64,000 bases of DNA from Deltaproteobacteria bacterium (GTDB taxonomy: Bacteria; Myxococcota; UBA727; VGSZ01), in NCBI GenBank assembly GCA_016177705.1, contig JACOUT010000010.1:1-64000 (forward strand). Reading direction: 5' to 3'. The position numbers were made by a program, and so were the translations under genes. Shown here piece after piece: positions 37,097-48,881 of the stretch (its first letter is position 1; each line of letters begins with the position of its first letter). The notes under the pieces are model-generated. The model worked only from the letters and a program-made list of their open reading frames with translations, was not told the origin of the DNA and made no database searches.

Positions 37097-37228
37097 GCCG
37101 ATTCGCTTCAAGGTTGCCGTCGTAGCGGGTCCTGTCACCCGGCGCCGTTTCTTGCGCGCGCGGCAAGGCCCGCGCGCTCCAGAAACGCCACCGGGTGCCA
37201 CCCGCCGACGCAGCGACGTGCCGGGGCG
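37097..37228 (+). repeat. Palindromic repeat, left copy
   Basis: About 130 bp almost identical to the reverse complement of 38007-38139. Conserved stretches include GCCGTCGTAGCGGGTCCTGT, and the segment 37136-37195 is itself an imperfect palindrome: CACCCGGCGCCGTTTCTTG against CCAGAAACGCCACCGGGTG with Gs and Cs filling the stem. It lies 12 bp after the stop of the YdbT-like gene. No transposase or integrase motif is associated. Function is unknown: REP-like, MITE-like or a boundary of an inserted segment. Confidence 0.85.
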
Positions 37229-37276
37229 GGGTCGGGCAGGTGCCTGCGCGGCCCGACGCGAAATGCCGCGGTCACC

Positions 37277-37816
37277 TCATTCGATGCACCGCACCACGGT
37301 CACCGGCATCGGCACGAGAATCTCCCACCGAAGGCCCGCGCCGCTGAGGGCAGGCCAATAGCCGTCCACCGGTTCTCCGCTCCAGTAGGAATGGGCAGCG
37401 TGCGAGGTGGCAAGTGCCGACCCCGCGAGCGTCAGCCACCTGGGGTCCGCCCTGAATCCGCTTTTCTGACACTCGATTTCCCAGATCCGGTGTCGAGGCG
37501 CACCGAATTGTCCCCGAAACCAATAGGCGTCGTCGACTCGTTCCCACGCGAACATGGACTCAGCGCGGGCGGGTGCCGAAGGTCGAACATGACGGCGGGA
37601 CATCTCCCAAATCAGCTCGAGGTTCGCTTCAACATTCATGGATGCAGCAGCACCACTGGCGAAGTAGCGCTCGCCATGAACGGAGACCCCTTTAGGGAAT
37701 TGACTGTGAAGGTGAGCCTGCAGGAACGGCGGATCCACGTCGGCGTGACTGGAGAGCCTCACCTCCAGCCCGTCGCTCAGCCTACCGGCACGGTCAACGT
37801 GGAAATAATGATTCAT
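37277..37816 (-). CDS. DUF2441-like protein, foreign-looking gene
   Basis: The 179-residue protein has the order 'YFHVDRAGRL', 'HGERYF', a helical 'ELIWEMSR', 'SAPARAESMFAW' and 'IWEIEC', which resembles DUF2441-type proteins; that family is thought to be related to ADP-ribosyltransferase-like folds (recalled, not tested). AGGAG lies 4 bp before ATG. Base composition is clearly lower in GC than the surroundings, and the gene sits between inverted copies of a palindromic repeat, suggesting transfer. It could be an effector or toxin; no antitoxin is obvious, but a degenerate ORF lies directly upstream. Confidence 0.65.
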   Translation of the reverse strand: MNHYFHVDRAGRLSDGLEVRLSSHADVDPPFLQAHLHSQFPKGVSVHGERYFASGAAASMNVEANLELIWEMSRRHVRPSAPARAESMFAWERVDDAYWFRGQFGAPRHRIWEIECQKSGFRADPRWLTLAGSALATSHAAHSYWSGEPVDGYWPALSGAGLRWEILVPMPVTVVRCIE

Positions 37817-37855
37817 GGCTCCTAGATAACAGGGCGTTCAAGGTGCCGCTCCTGG

Positions 37856-38006
37856 CTAGCGACCTCGCGCATACCCGTAACGGTAGTCGATCGTTGCGCA
37901 CATCCGAGAGCGCCAGGAAGGTATCCAGCAACAGCGGTTTGGCACCGGCGTGCTCGCGATCGGCGATGACCGGATAGCGCCACGCCTCCTTCCTACAACA
38001 CCGCCC
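37856..38006 (-). pseudogene. Possible degraded ORF upstream of the DUF2441-like gene
   Basis: Reading the minus strand toward the DUF2441-like gene, a stretch 'EAWRYPVIADREHAGAKPL' then 'LLDTFLALSDVRNDRLP' has a protein-like composition unlike the Arg/Ala-rich shadow frames nearby. It has no good start and enters the right-hand repeat at its upstream end. One frame continues across the start of the next gene to 37794, another stops near 37856. It may be the remnant of a partner (for example an antitoxin or immunity gene) cut by the repeat. No family was recognised. The rest of 37817-38150 is the repeat itself. Confidence 0.3.
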
Positions 38007-38139
38007 CGCGACCCGGCACCACGCTGCGCCGGCGGGTGGCACCCGGTGGCGTTTCTGGAGCGCGCGGGCTTGGACGCGCGCGCAAGAAACGGCGCCGGGT
38101 GACAGGACCCGCTACGACGGCAAACCTGAAGCGGATTGG
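38007..38139 (-). repeat. Palindromic repeat, right copy (inverted)
   Basis: This is the inverted partner of 37097-37228. The match starts just after the MATE exporter stop codon (38151) and covers about 130 bp with scattered substitutions, mainly in the loop (GTCCAAG here, GGCAAGG on the left). Like the left copy, it is internally palindromic (ACCCGGTGGCGTTTCTGGAG against CAAGAAACGGCGCCGGGT). Together they enclose about 780 bp. Confidence 0.85.
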
Positions 38140-38150
38140 AACAGCAGCCG

Positions 38151-39512
38151 TCAGCGTGCAAGCGCAACGAACCCGCGCCGCGCGCGCACCACGAAGCGCG
38201 ACACCAGCGCCACCGACGCCACGACGAGCCCGAGCGTCAGTCCCCACCACACGCCGCTCGGCCCCCACCGCTTGGCGAACCAGAACACGCACGGCAGCCC
38301 GATCGCCCAGTGCGCCACCAGGTGGATGACGAAGGTCGCGCGCGTATCGCCGGCCCCACGCAGCGCGCCTGAGGCCACCGCCTGCAAGCCATCCGAGAGC
38401 TGGAATGCCGCCGCCACCGCGAGCAGCGTGGCCGCGAGCACCACCACGTCCTTCTGGTCGGTGAGCGTGCGCGCGAGCGGCGCACCGGCGAACAGGAACA
38501 GCGCGCCGGTCACCGCCATCACCACCATCGACATCGCGAGCGCCACCAGCCCCGCGCGTAAGGCGCCCGCCTGATCGCCCATGCCGATGCGGCGGCCCAC
38601 CACCACGCTGGCGGCGCTGCCGAGGCCGACCATGACGTTGAAGGTCGTCGACGCGCACTGGATCGCCACCTGGTGCGCGGCCAGCTCGTGCGCGCCGAGC
38701 TGGCCCATGGTGAGCGCGGCGAAGGCGAACACCGCCACCTCGAGCGCCATCTGCAAGCCGAGCGGCAGACCGATACGCACGAGCTGCCACAGCTCCTCCA
38801 AGCGCAGCGCTGCGCGCATGCGCCGCGCGCGCTCGACGAGCGAGCCGGGTGCGGGCTCGCCTGCGAGCGTGCCGTCGGCGAGCGCGCGCTCGGCGGCGAC
38901 CGCGACGATGACCAGTCGAATGGTGGTGGTGACCGAGTGCGCGAGCCCGGCGCCGATGACGCCGAGCGGCTTTACCAGCGCGAGCGCAAGCACCAGCTCC
39001 GCGATGTTGGCCACCACCACGCCGACGACGGGCGCGGTGGTGCGCCCCTGCGCTTGCAGCCATGCCTTGATGGCCCAGTAGAGCAGGAAGGGCAGCACCG
39101 CGGCGCTGCGCGCCATCACGTAGGCGCGCACGTGCGGCACCACCGCGGCGTCGACGCCGGCGTAGGGCAGCGCCACCAGGGCGGCGCCGACCAAGAGCAG
39201 GATTGCCGGCGTGATCAACAGCGCTGCCCACATGCCCTGACGGAACGCTCGTCGCGCGCGCGCGACGTCGCCGGCGCCGAGCGCCTGCGCGATGATGGGC
39301 TCGCTGCCGAGCACCAGCCCCATGCCGATGATGGTGACGGCGAACAGCAGACTGTTGCCGAGGCCGACGGCAGCGAGCTGCTCCGGCGTGGTGCGCCCCA
39401 CCACCGCGGTGTCGATGACGCCGAGGAAGGAGGCACCCACCTGCACGGCAGCGAGCGGCACGGCGAGCGCGAGCATCTCCCGCCACAGCGGTCGCGTGCG
39501 GTACGTCGTCAT
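38151..39512 (-). CDS. MATE-family multidrug/toxin exporter
   Basis: The 453-residue protein has about twelve transmembrane helices in two similar halves, each starting with the MATE pattern ('LALAVPLAAVQVGASFLGVIDTAVVGR' and 'VRIGLPLGLQMALEVAVFAFAALTMGQLGA'). It would expel cationic or organic compounds using an ion gradient (NorM/DinF type). GTG 39515 and ATG 39512 are adjacent possible starts. It starts 8-11 bp after the aspartic-protease-like gene on the same strand and may be co-transcribed with it. Its 3' end abuts the right copy of the palindromic repeat. Confidence 0.93.
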   Translation of the reverse strand: MTTYRTRPLWREMLALAVPLAAVQVGASFLGVIDTAVVGRTTPEQLAAVGLGNSLLFAVTIIGMGLVLGSEPIIAQALGAGDVARARRAFRQGMWAALLITPAILLLVGAALVALPYAGVDAAVVPHVRAYVMARSAAVLPFLLYWAIKAWLQAQGRTTAPVVGVVVANIAELVLALALVKPLGVIGAGLAHSVTTTIRLVIVAVAAERALADGTLAGEPAPGSLVERARRMRAALRLEELWQLVRIGLPLGLQMALEVAVFAFAALTMGQLGAHELAAHQVAIQCASTTFNVMVGLGSAASVVVGRRIGMGDQAGALRAGLVALAMSMVVMAVTGALFLFAGAPLARTLTDQKDVVVLAATLLAVAAAFQLSDGLQAVASGALRGAGDTRATFVIHLVAHWAIGLPCVFWFAKRWGPSGVWWGLTLGLVVASVALVSRFVVRARRGFVALAR

Positions 39513-39522
39513 CACGGCCTGC

Positions 39523-40977
39523 TCACTTGGTCTGCGGCTTGGCCAGCGGTCCGGTGAAGGTGACGCAGCGGGTCTTCATCGGATCACAGGGCCAGCGCAC
39601 GCCCTCGGTGCGCACCCAGCGCAGCGCCAGCGGCGTGCCGGCGCCGATGCCGAGGTTCTCGAGCTGGCGCCAGACGTGAAAGCAGGCGTGCGCGCCTTCG
39701 TCGTTGGCGGTGAGGAAGGCGCGGATGGCGCCGCCGTTCATCAGGTCGGGCGCCTGGCCGGTGATGGCCAGCTCGAGGGTCTTGCCGGCGAACACCGGGT
39801 CGACGTCGACCTTGAGGCACACTCCCGACAGATCGCTCGCCTCGTAGCTGTCGTCGGTCTTGGCGACCAGCGCCACTGAGATGCAGGGCGCAGCCTGCCC
39901 GTCGGCGGTGCAGCGCGCGCCGCCGGGCCCGCGCGTGCGCTCGGCGCTGCGCGCCACCGGGGGGCGCACGCGGATCTCGGCGCGCTGAAACGACACCAGC
40001 GCGTGGTGGCGCATCAGCACGTCGTTGCCGAGCAAGCCGAGGCCGCCCGACGGCTCGCCCGGGCCCGAGCGCATGGTGGAGCCGATGGCGAGCACGCGGC
40101 CGACGGGCACACCGCCGAGCTTGAGCGGATCGAGCACGAAGCGTCCGCGGTTGGTCTGCTCGCCGCCCACGGCCACCGTCACCGCCTCGAAGCTCGTGTC
40201 GGCCGCCAAGCCGCCGTTGATGCCCGTCAACAGCGGCACCGAGGTGTTCCACGCGCCGGTGTCGACGATGAGCGGGAAGCTCACCTCCTTGCCCGCGACG
40301 TTGGCGGCGCTGCCGGTGGCGATGAGCTGGCGGTCGCTCGCGTTGAGCGCGATGACGCGATCGGTGCTCTCGACCGGTCCGCGCCCCGCCGAGAAGATGC
40401 CGACCAGGCCCTCGTCGGCGGCGAGCAGCAGATCGAGGTCGCGCAGCACGTCGGCACCGACCAGGAACAGGTCGGGTTGATCGCCGAGCACCGTGACCTC
40501 GACGTCGTTCCAGCGGTGCCGGCCGATGCCCACCTCGCCGAGCGCGACCTTCTCGCCCGACAACTGCTGGCCGTGCGCGTCGGTGGCGGTGACGCGCCGC
40601 CCGCGCCGCCCGCTGGCGAACACGCCGAGCGCCTCCGCCACCGGCACCGACATGGTGGTGCCCATGGCACCGGTGTCGAGCGTGGCGATGGCTTTCTCGC
40701 CGTTGACGGTCACCGGCGCCACCACCGCCATCGACAACAGCGGCGCTTCGATCGGCAGCCAGTCGCCGTCGGGGTAGAGCTGCGGCAGGTCGGAGAGGTC
40801 GCTGCCGTTGGCGGAGACGCGCGGCTCCTTCGGCTGGCGCGCGCGCCCGGCCTCGGCCAGCACCGCCACGGTGTCGCCGTCCGGGGTCACGCGCAGCGTG
40901 GTGGGCGCGCACGCGACGCTCGCGAACGCGGTCGCGAGCGAGGCCATCGGCAACCACTGGGGCGACGCGCGCGACAT
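39523..40977 (-). CDS. Bilobal pepsin-like aspartic protease lipoprotein
   Basis: The 484-residue protein has a lipobox (Cys23, 'ASVACAP') and two retropepsin/pepsin-type lobes. Each has the catalytic D-T-G-A motif (D101 'ATLDTGAMGT', D239 'LIVDTGAWNT') and each is followed by the hydrophobic-hydrophobic-Gly motif ('FLVGADVL' at 171-178, 'GLLGNDVL' at 313-320). Both lobes are therefore complete, as in pepsin, while most bacterial family members have one lobe and dimerise. A further C-terminal beta domain with cysteines (about 350-484) is not recognised. Anchored in the envelope, it could be a regulated surface protease. Confidence 0.85.
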   Translation of the reverse strand: MSRASPQWLPMASLATAFASVACAPTTLRVTPDGDTVAVLAEAGRARQPKEPRVSANGSDLSDLPQLYPDGDWLPIEAPLLSMAVVAPVTVNGEKAIATLDTGAMGTTMSVPVAEALGVFASGRRGRRVTATDAHGQQLSGEKVALGEVGIGRHRWNDVEVTVLGDQPDLFLVGADVLRDLDLLLAADEGLVGIFSAGRGPVESTDRVIALNASDRQLIATGSAANVAGKEVSFPLIVDTGAWNTSVPLLTGINGGLAADTSFEAVTVAVGGEQTNRGRFVLDPLKLGGVPVGRVLAIGSTMRSGPGEPSGGLGLLGNDVLMRHHALVSFQRAEIRVRPPVARSAERTRGPGGARCTADGQAAPCISVALVAKTDDSYEASDLSGVCLKVDVDPVFAGKTLELAITGQAPDLMNGGAIRAFLTANDEGAHACFHVWRQLENLGIGAGTPLALRWVRTEGVRWPCDPMKTRCVTFTGPLAKPQTK

Positions 40978-41039
40978 CGTCGGAGACTGACCGTGTCGGC
41001 GCTCCCCGGTCAATTGCGCCGGGACACGCCGCAGCGGCA

Positions 41040-41411
41040 CTACTCGTCGTCGATGATGATGGACGGCCGCGTGGCGTCGCGGGGCCGCTCGGCGCGTGTC
41101 TCGGTCATGGTGGTGGCGGTGCCAATCGAGGGCTGGCTGAGCAGCAGGGCGATCTCGGCGCGCAGCTCGGCCATGGCGCGTCGCAGCCGCGCCACGTCCT
41201 CGGCGCTGCCGCGCAGGCGGTTGAGCGAGCCGTCGTGGTCGATCTCGTCGAGCAGGTCGCGGGTGGCGCGCGCGGGCGCGTCGCCGGCGGCGATCTCCCG
41301 CGCGCGCAGCACCACCCAGGAGGGCGAGCGCGGGAACGAGCCGTCGTCGAGGCGTTCCAGCTCCGCCGCGAGCGCGACCAGGTGCCGGCGCAGGAGCTCG
41401 TCGGCGCTCAT
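41040..41411 (-). CDS. Small helical protein, unknown
   Basis: The 123-residue product is mainly alpha-helical with heptad-like Leu/Ala spacing (residues 1-30 and 70-95) and an acidic C-terminal end 'IIIDDE'. No signal, membrane segment or known domain was seen. It lies 12 bp downstream of kamA on the same strand, with ATG 41411, so it is probably co-transcribed with it. It could be an accessory protein of the aminomutase, though nothing in the sequence indicates that. Confidence 0.6.
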   Translation of the reverse strand: MSADELLRRHLVALAAELERLDDGSFPRSPSWVVLRAREIAAGDAPARATRDLLDEIDHDGSLNRLRGSAEDVARLRRAMAELRAEIALLLSQPSIGTATTMTETRAERPRDATRPSIIIDDE

Positions 41412-41423
41412 CGCCTCATCGCC

Positions 41424-42833
41424 TCAGATGATCCTCGCTTTGGCGGCGGCGAGCGCGTCGTTGACCATCTGCGCGCGCTTGTTCGCGTCGTGCCAGTCGG
41501 CCTGGACGCGGGGGCTGAGCGCGGCGATGGGATCGTAGGTGCAGAAAAGCTGGTCCTTCTTCACGGCCGGCGCGGTGTAGACCGAGATGCCGGTCTCGCG
41601 ATCGTACAGCTCATAGCTGTGCATGTCGCGTTTGCCGCCGCCGCCGGGCGCGTCGACGAGGAACAGCGGCGTGTTGTAGCCCGCCGTGCTGCCGCGCACG
41701 CGCTTCTCCACCTGCACGCCCGTCGCGACCGAGGTGCGCAGGTCCTCCGTGCCCTTCACCAGGTCGTGGATGTAGACGTAGTAGGGGTGCACGTTGACGT
41801 AGCTGAGCTTGCGCACCAGCTCGGTCATGACCTCGCCGGTGTCGTTGACGCCGCGCTGGAACACCGATTGGTTGCGCACCGTGATGCCGCGCTCCATCAA
41901 CAGGTCACAGGCACGCTGGGTGATGCCGGTGATCTCGTTTGGATGGTTGAAGTGGGTGTGGATCACCACCTCCTTGTGCAGCTTCTTGCCCTTGTCGACG
42001 ATCTCGGTGACGGCGTCGGTCCAGGCCGTGTCAGTCAGGATCTTCATCGGCTGCACCGCGATGCCCTTGGTGGCGAAGCGGAAGCGCCGGATGTTCGGCA
42101 TGGCCAGCAGGCGGTCGCCGAGCGCTCGGATTTGGTCGGGCTTGAGGCGGTAGCAGTCGCCGCCGCTTACCACCACGTCCTCGACCTCGGGCCGCTCGGC
42201 CACGTACTGCAGCGCGCGCTCCCACCGATCATCGGTGGCCTTGAGCGACACCTTGTCGACGACGTCGGTGTCGAGGCCCACCGCGTAGCTGCGCGTACAG
42301 AAGCGGCAGTAGACCGGACAGGTGTCGAGCACCAGGAACAGCACCTTGTCCGGGTAGCGGTGGGTGAGGCCCGGCACGGGCGCGTCGTCCTGCTCGTGCA
42401 GGGAGTCGAGCGTCAGCATCGGGTGGTCGGGTTCGAGCTGGCTCGCCACCGGCAGGAACTGCCGGCGGATGGGATCGCGATAGGGATCGCTCCAATCGAT
42501 GAGCGACAACAGGTAGGGCGAGATGCGCACCGCCATGGGCGCCTTGTGGAAGCCCGCCTCGACGTCACGAATGAACTCGGGGCTGGCGAGCGACTGCACC
42601 GCCTCCACCAGCCGGGCGGGCGAGATGATGGCGTGCTTCTCCTGCCACAGGTGGTTCAAGAAGGTCGCCTCGTCGACGTCCTTCCAACCGGGGATGCGGC
42701 GCCAGAACTCGTCGGTACGAAGGTTCCGGTGGGTCAGCGTCGCCGGGTCGACCGGCGGCTTCTTGTGGACGATGGGGCTGGCGGTGATGGCGCCGGGGCT
42801 CTTGGCGGCGGCGGCCGTAGTGGTCTCGCTCAT
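41424..42833 (-). CDS. kamA: Lysine 2,3-aminomutase (radical SAM/PLP)
   Basis: The 469-residue enzyme has the radical SAM cluster motif C172-x3-C176-x2-C179 ('CPVYCRFCTR'), 'VVVSGGDCY' for SAM binding and 'STAGYNTPLFLVDAPGGGGK', where the last Lys (near 395) holds PLP. It interconverts L-lysine and L-beta-lysine using a 5'-deoxyadenosyl radical. Length is at the upper end for the family because of an N-terminal extension. EpmB, which acts on EF-P, is much shorter, so a metabolic or natural-product role is more likely. A 215-bp divergent promoter region separates it from the GE-linker lipoprotein gene. Confidence 0.93.
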   Translation of the reverse strand: MSETTTAAAAKSPGAITASPIVHKKPPVDPATLTHRNLRTDEFWRRIPGWKDVDEATFLNHLWQEKHAIISPARLVEAVQSLASPEFIRDVEAGFHKAPMAVRISPYLLSLIDWSDPYRDPIRRQFLPVASQLEPDHPMLTLDSLHEQDDAPVPGLTHRYPDKVLFLVLDTCPVYCRFCTRSYAVGLDTDVVDKVSLKATDDRWERALQYVAERPEVEDVVVSGGDCYRLKPDQIRALGDRLLAMPNIRRFRFATKGIAVQPMKILTDTAWTDAVTEIVDKGKKLHKEVVIHTHFNHPNEITGITQRACDLLMERGITVRNQSVFQRGVNDTGEVMTELVRKLSYVNVHPYYVYIHDLVKGTEDLRTSVATGVQVEKRVRGSTAGYNTPLFLVDAPGGGGKRDMHSYELYDRETGISVYTAPAVKKDQLFCTYDPIAALSPRVQADWHDANKRAQMVNDALAAAKARII

Positions 42834-43047
42834 GGCGGGCCTCGAAGGGGTGATGCAGGCGGGCTGCGAGGTTCAGGACGGGGCGGGCGGGGACGGCAGA
42901 TCGCGGCGCGATCGACCGGGAGCGCTACGCCGGCACGACGTCAGGGCAGTGAAACACCACGCCTTTGAACCACATACACCCATGGTAACGGCCGCCGTCG
43001 AGGTCGACAAGTCCGCATGCGCCGGTACGACCGGCTACACTGCCGGC

Positions 43048-43539
43048 ATGTCGTCCGTCCGGCTGTCGGCGACGCTCCTAGCGGCGTCGATGAGCGCCGC
43101 CCTGCTCCTCGCGCTCGCGCTCGCGTTGCCAGTGTCCACCGGCTGCCGCCACGAGGTCGAGCCCGGCCCCGACGCCGGCGGCACGGGTGAGGGTGAGGGC
43201 GAGGGCGAGGGCGAAGGAGAGGGAGAGGGCGAGGGCGAATGCCCGCCCGATCCGGTGGTGGGCATGACCGCCGTCGTGATCGACAACGTTACGCAGTTCC
43301 GCATCTGCGATGCCGCCGTGGAGATCCAGGAGGGCGGCTACATCGAGGCGCTTCCGCAACAGGGCAGTACCGCGTCGGACTGCCAGTACCAAGGTGCCAC
43401 CGACCGACCCGGCATCTATCAGGTGCGCGCCAGCGCTACCGGCTACGTCGACTTCGACGTCAGCGGCATCGAGGTGGAAGAGAACGCCTGCGGCAAGCCC
43501 ATCCCCAAGACGCTCAGCGTGAGCATGACGCCGGAGTAG
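43048..43539 (+). CDS. GE-linker lipoprotein with carboxypeptidase-regulatory-like domain
   Basis: The 163-residue protein has a long lipoprotein signal (Cys at about residue 33, 'PVSTGCRH'), a (Gly-Glu)9 linker, then a beta-sandwich domain of about 95 residues: 'VIDNVTQFRICDAAVEI', 'GIYQVRASATGYVDFDVSGIEV'. The last element resembles the carboxypeptidase-regulatory-like (CarboxypepD_reg) fold. Four cysteines in the domain may form two disulfides. It is divergent from kamA and converges with the Hsp70-kinase gene, with 7 bp between the stops. Confidence 0.78.
   Translation: MSSVRLSATLLAASMSAALLLALALALPVSTGCRHEVEPGPDAGGTGEGEGEGEGEGEGEGEGECPPDPVVGMTAVVIDNVTQFRICDAAVEIQEGGYIEALPQQGSTASDCQYQGATDRPGIYQVRASATGYVDFDVSGIEVEENACGKPIPKTLSVSMTPE
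43186..43239 (+). repeat. Hexanucleotide repeat encoding (Gly-Glu)9
   Basis: Nine 6-bp units (GGTGAG, GGCGAG, GGCGAA, GGAGAG) form the linker of the lipoprotein at 43048. The codon mixture shows that the amino-acid pattern, not DNA slippage alone, is maintained. Confidence 0.9.
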
Positions 43540-43546
43540 CGGAGCG

Positions 43547-46564
<3,018 letters not shown>

Positions 46565-46666
46565 GCAGCGAGCCTAGAGGAGATACCCGGCCGGCACCAA
46601 GCCGCGGCGCCAGCGGTGTCTCCCTCCGGGCGATCCGGCCGCCGCGGCGGCGGACGCAGGCCCGAC

Positions 46667-48208
46667 TCAACCCGCGTACTCCTCGTGGACGCGGTCGAGG
46701 TTGTCGAAGCGGGTGATGTTGGAGAAGAAGCGCAGCTCGATGGTGCCGGTGGGGCCGTTTCGGTGCTTGGCCACGATGATCTCGGCGACGCCGAGCTTGT
46801 CCTCGGGCGTCTTGTCCTTGGCGTAGTACTCCTCGCGGTAGAGGAAGGCGATGACGTCGGCGTCCTGCTCGATGGCGCCCGACTCGCGCAGGTCGCTCAT
46901 CATCGGCCGCTTGTCGGTGCGGCTCTCGACGCCGCGGTTGAGCTGGCTGAGGGCTATCACCGGGATGTTCAGCTCGCGCGCGATGGTCTTGAGGCCCTTG
47001 CTGATCTCGCCCACCTCGGTGGCCTTGTTGTCGTAGCCAGTGGGCCCGGTCATGAGCTGCAGGTAGTCGACCACGACCAGCGACAGTCCGGTCTCGTGCA
47101 TCTGGCGCCGGCACTTGTTGCGCATCTCCGAGACGGTGATGGAGGGCGTCTCGTCGATGTAGAAGGGCGCCTCGCTCAAACGGCCCGACGCCTCGGCGAG
47201 CTTGGACCACTCGTGGCGTTGGATGAAGCCGCGGCGCAGGTTGGAGATGTCGATGCGCGCCTCCGAGCCGATCAGCCGCTGCACGAGCTGCTCGGCGCCC
47301 ATCTCGAGCGAGAAGAACATGGTGGGCAGCGCGAGCCGTGTGGCGACGTGCGACGCCAGGTTGAGCGTGAAGGCGGTCTTGCCCATCGAGGGGCGCGCCG
47401 CGACGATGATCAGCTCGCCGGGCTGCAGGCCGCTCGTGATGTTGTCGAGGTCGCGAAAGCCGGTGGCCACGCCGGTGATGGCGCTCTTGTTGTTGAAGGC
47501 CTTCTCGAGCTGCTTGGTGGCGCGCTCGACCAGCTCGCGCATGGGCACGATGGAGCGCTTGGCGTGGCCCTCGCTGATCCTGAGGATGTCGCGCTCGGCC
47601 TCGTCGATGATCTCGACCACGCGCTTGTCCTGCCGGTAGGCGCTCTGCACGATGGCGGTGGCGGTCTCGATCAGGTGGCGCAGCGTCGACTTCTCGCGCA
47701 CCAGGCGCGCGTAGGCGCCGACGTGCGCCGCCGTGGGCAACATGGCCTCGAGCTGGCTCACCGCCGCGGCGCCGCCGACGGCGTCGAGCTGGCCGTGCTT
47801 CATCAGCTCGTCGACGACGGTGAGCGTGTCGATGGGCTCGGCCGCCGCGTGCAGCTCCTGCACCACGCGGAAGATGGTGCCGTGCGCCGGGCGGTAGAAG
47901 TCCTCCGGGCGCAGCCCCTCGTCGATCACCTGCTCGTAGCTCGAGGGCTCGAGCAGGAGCGCCCCGAGCACGGCGCGCTCGGCGTCGAGCGCGTGCGGCG
48001 GCGTGCGCGCGCGCTTGAGCACGTCGAGCGCGGTCTCCTCGGCGGTGGCGGCGGTGCGCTTCTGGATCTCCTCGAGCACGGCGCCGAGCGGCACCAGCGC
48101 CTCTTCCGCCGGCTCGGGTGCCTCCTCGGCCTCGCGCTCGGCGGCGACCTCCTCGGGATCGCGGGGATCCTGCTCACCTTGGCGGTCGGTTTCGTCGGAG
48201 ATGGCCAT
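46667..48208 (-). CDS. dnaB: Replicative DNA helicase DnaB
   Basis: The 513-residue helicase has an acidic N-terminal extension of about 65 residues before the usual N-terminal domain ('PPHALDAERAVLGALLLEP'), then the RecA-like core: Walker A 'ARPSMGKTAF', 'FFSLEM', 'VVVDYLQLM' and the arginine-finger region 'LSQLNRGVESRTDKRPMMSDLRESG'. It unwinds DNA at the replication fork. Typical length is about 450-470, so the N-terminal Glu-rich extension is the only oddity. The 137 bp upstream contain no clear DnaA boxes. Confidence 0.98.
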   Translation of the reverse strand: MAISDETDRQGEQDPRDPEEVAAEREAEEAPEPAEEALVPLGAVLEEIQKRTAATAEETALDVLKRARTPPHALDAERAVLGALLLEPSSYEQVIDEGLRPEDFYRPAHGTIFRVVQELHAAAEPIDTLTVVDELMKHGQLDAVGGAAAVSQLEAMLPTAAHVGAYARLVREKSTLRHLIETATAIVQSAYRQDKRVVEIIDEAERDILRISEGHAKRSIVPMRELVERATKQLEKAFNNKSAITGVATGFRDLDNITSGLQPGELIIVAARPSMGKTAFTLNLASHVATRLALPTMFFSLEMGAEQLVQRLIGSEARIDISNLRRGFIQRHEWSKLAEASGRLSEAPFYIDETPSITVSEMRNKCRRQMHETGLSLVVVDYLQLMTGPTGYDNKATEVGEISKGLKTIARELNIPVIALSQLNRGVESRTDKRPMMSDLRESGAIEQDADVIAFLYREEYYAKDKTPEDKLGVAEIIVAKHRNGPTGTIELRFFSNITRFDNLDRVHEEYAG

Positions 48209-48344
48209 GCGTCGTCCCTGTGCGCCTCCCTAGGGGAGATGACGGCGACCGACAAGCGAATGCACACTCCCCCCGGACTTTCCCCGGGTTTCCCACAGCC
48301 CCGAAAGAGGAGATCAGGGGGTTGGGCCTCGGCCATGGGAGCAC

Positions 48345-48851
48345 ATGCTGGCGGTCGTCACTCTCCTGCTGATCGGATCTCCGGACCCTGCCGCCGATTG
48401 TTGCGCGGCCGGATCCGATCTGGCTGCCGACGACATGGCGCTGCGCCTCACGGCGGGCGGCGGCGCGGCGCTCGGGGCCCTGGTGGGCGGCCTGCTCGGT
48501 GGGCCCATGGCGCTCGGCCTCGGGGCGGCGCTCACCGGCGTCGCCGACGAGGCGGTGGGGGTGCCGGCCATCGCGCTGCCGCCGGTGCTGGTGGCGGTGG
48601 GCGCAGGGGTCGGCGGGCTCACCGCCGGCGACGCGCGCGCGGGTTGGGGCGCGGGCATCGCCGGCGCGCTCGCGGCCGGCGCGGTCAGCGTGACCGCAGG
48701 GCTCTTGCTGCTCGACGGCGGCGGCGTCATCGCCAACGACCCCGGCATGACGTTCGCGATCGTCGCCGCGGGGCCGGCGCTGGCGGCGGCGCTGGTGGCC
48801 GCGCCCACGGCGGCGCTGCTGGTGGACGCGGGCGCCGGCACGGACGATTGA
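48345..48851 (+). CDS. Small Gly/Ala-rich membrane protein
   Basis: The 168-residue protein has an N-terminal hydrophobic signal followed by 'DCCAAGSD' and then four to five Gly/Ala-rich hydrophobic stretches (about 35-60, 75-95, 98-125, 133-160), so it is probably an integral inner- or outer-membrane protein. No family was recognised. ATG 48345 has GGGAG 5 bp before it. It is divergent from dnaB and precedes the DUF4160/DUF2442 pair by 30 bp, though it is not obviously linked with that pair. Confidence 0.6.
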   Translation: MLAVVTLLLIGSPDPAADCCAAGSDLAADDMALRLTAGGGAALGALVGGLLGGPMALGLGAALTGVADEAVGVPAIALPPVLVAVGAGVGGLTAGDARAGWGAGIAGALAAGAVSVTAGLLLLDGGGVIANDPGMTFAIVAAGPALAAALVAAPTAALLVDAGAGTDD

Positions 48852-48881
48852 CGGCGCGATCAGCCCACGCCAAACGTCCTC

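Noticed and set aside
37097..38139. Integron attC sites around the DUF2441-like gene
   Set aside because: The repeats are palindromic but lack the GTTRRRY/RYYYAAC core sites, and the copies are inverted, not direct.
48209..48344. Replication origin or DnaA boxes near dnaB
   Set aside because: No TTATNCACA match; one weak TTTCCCACA is not enough.
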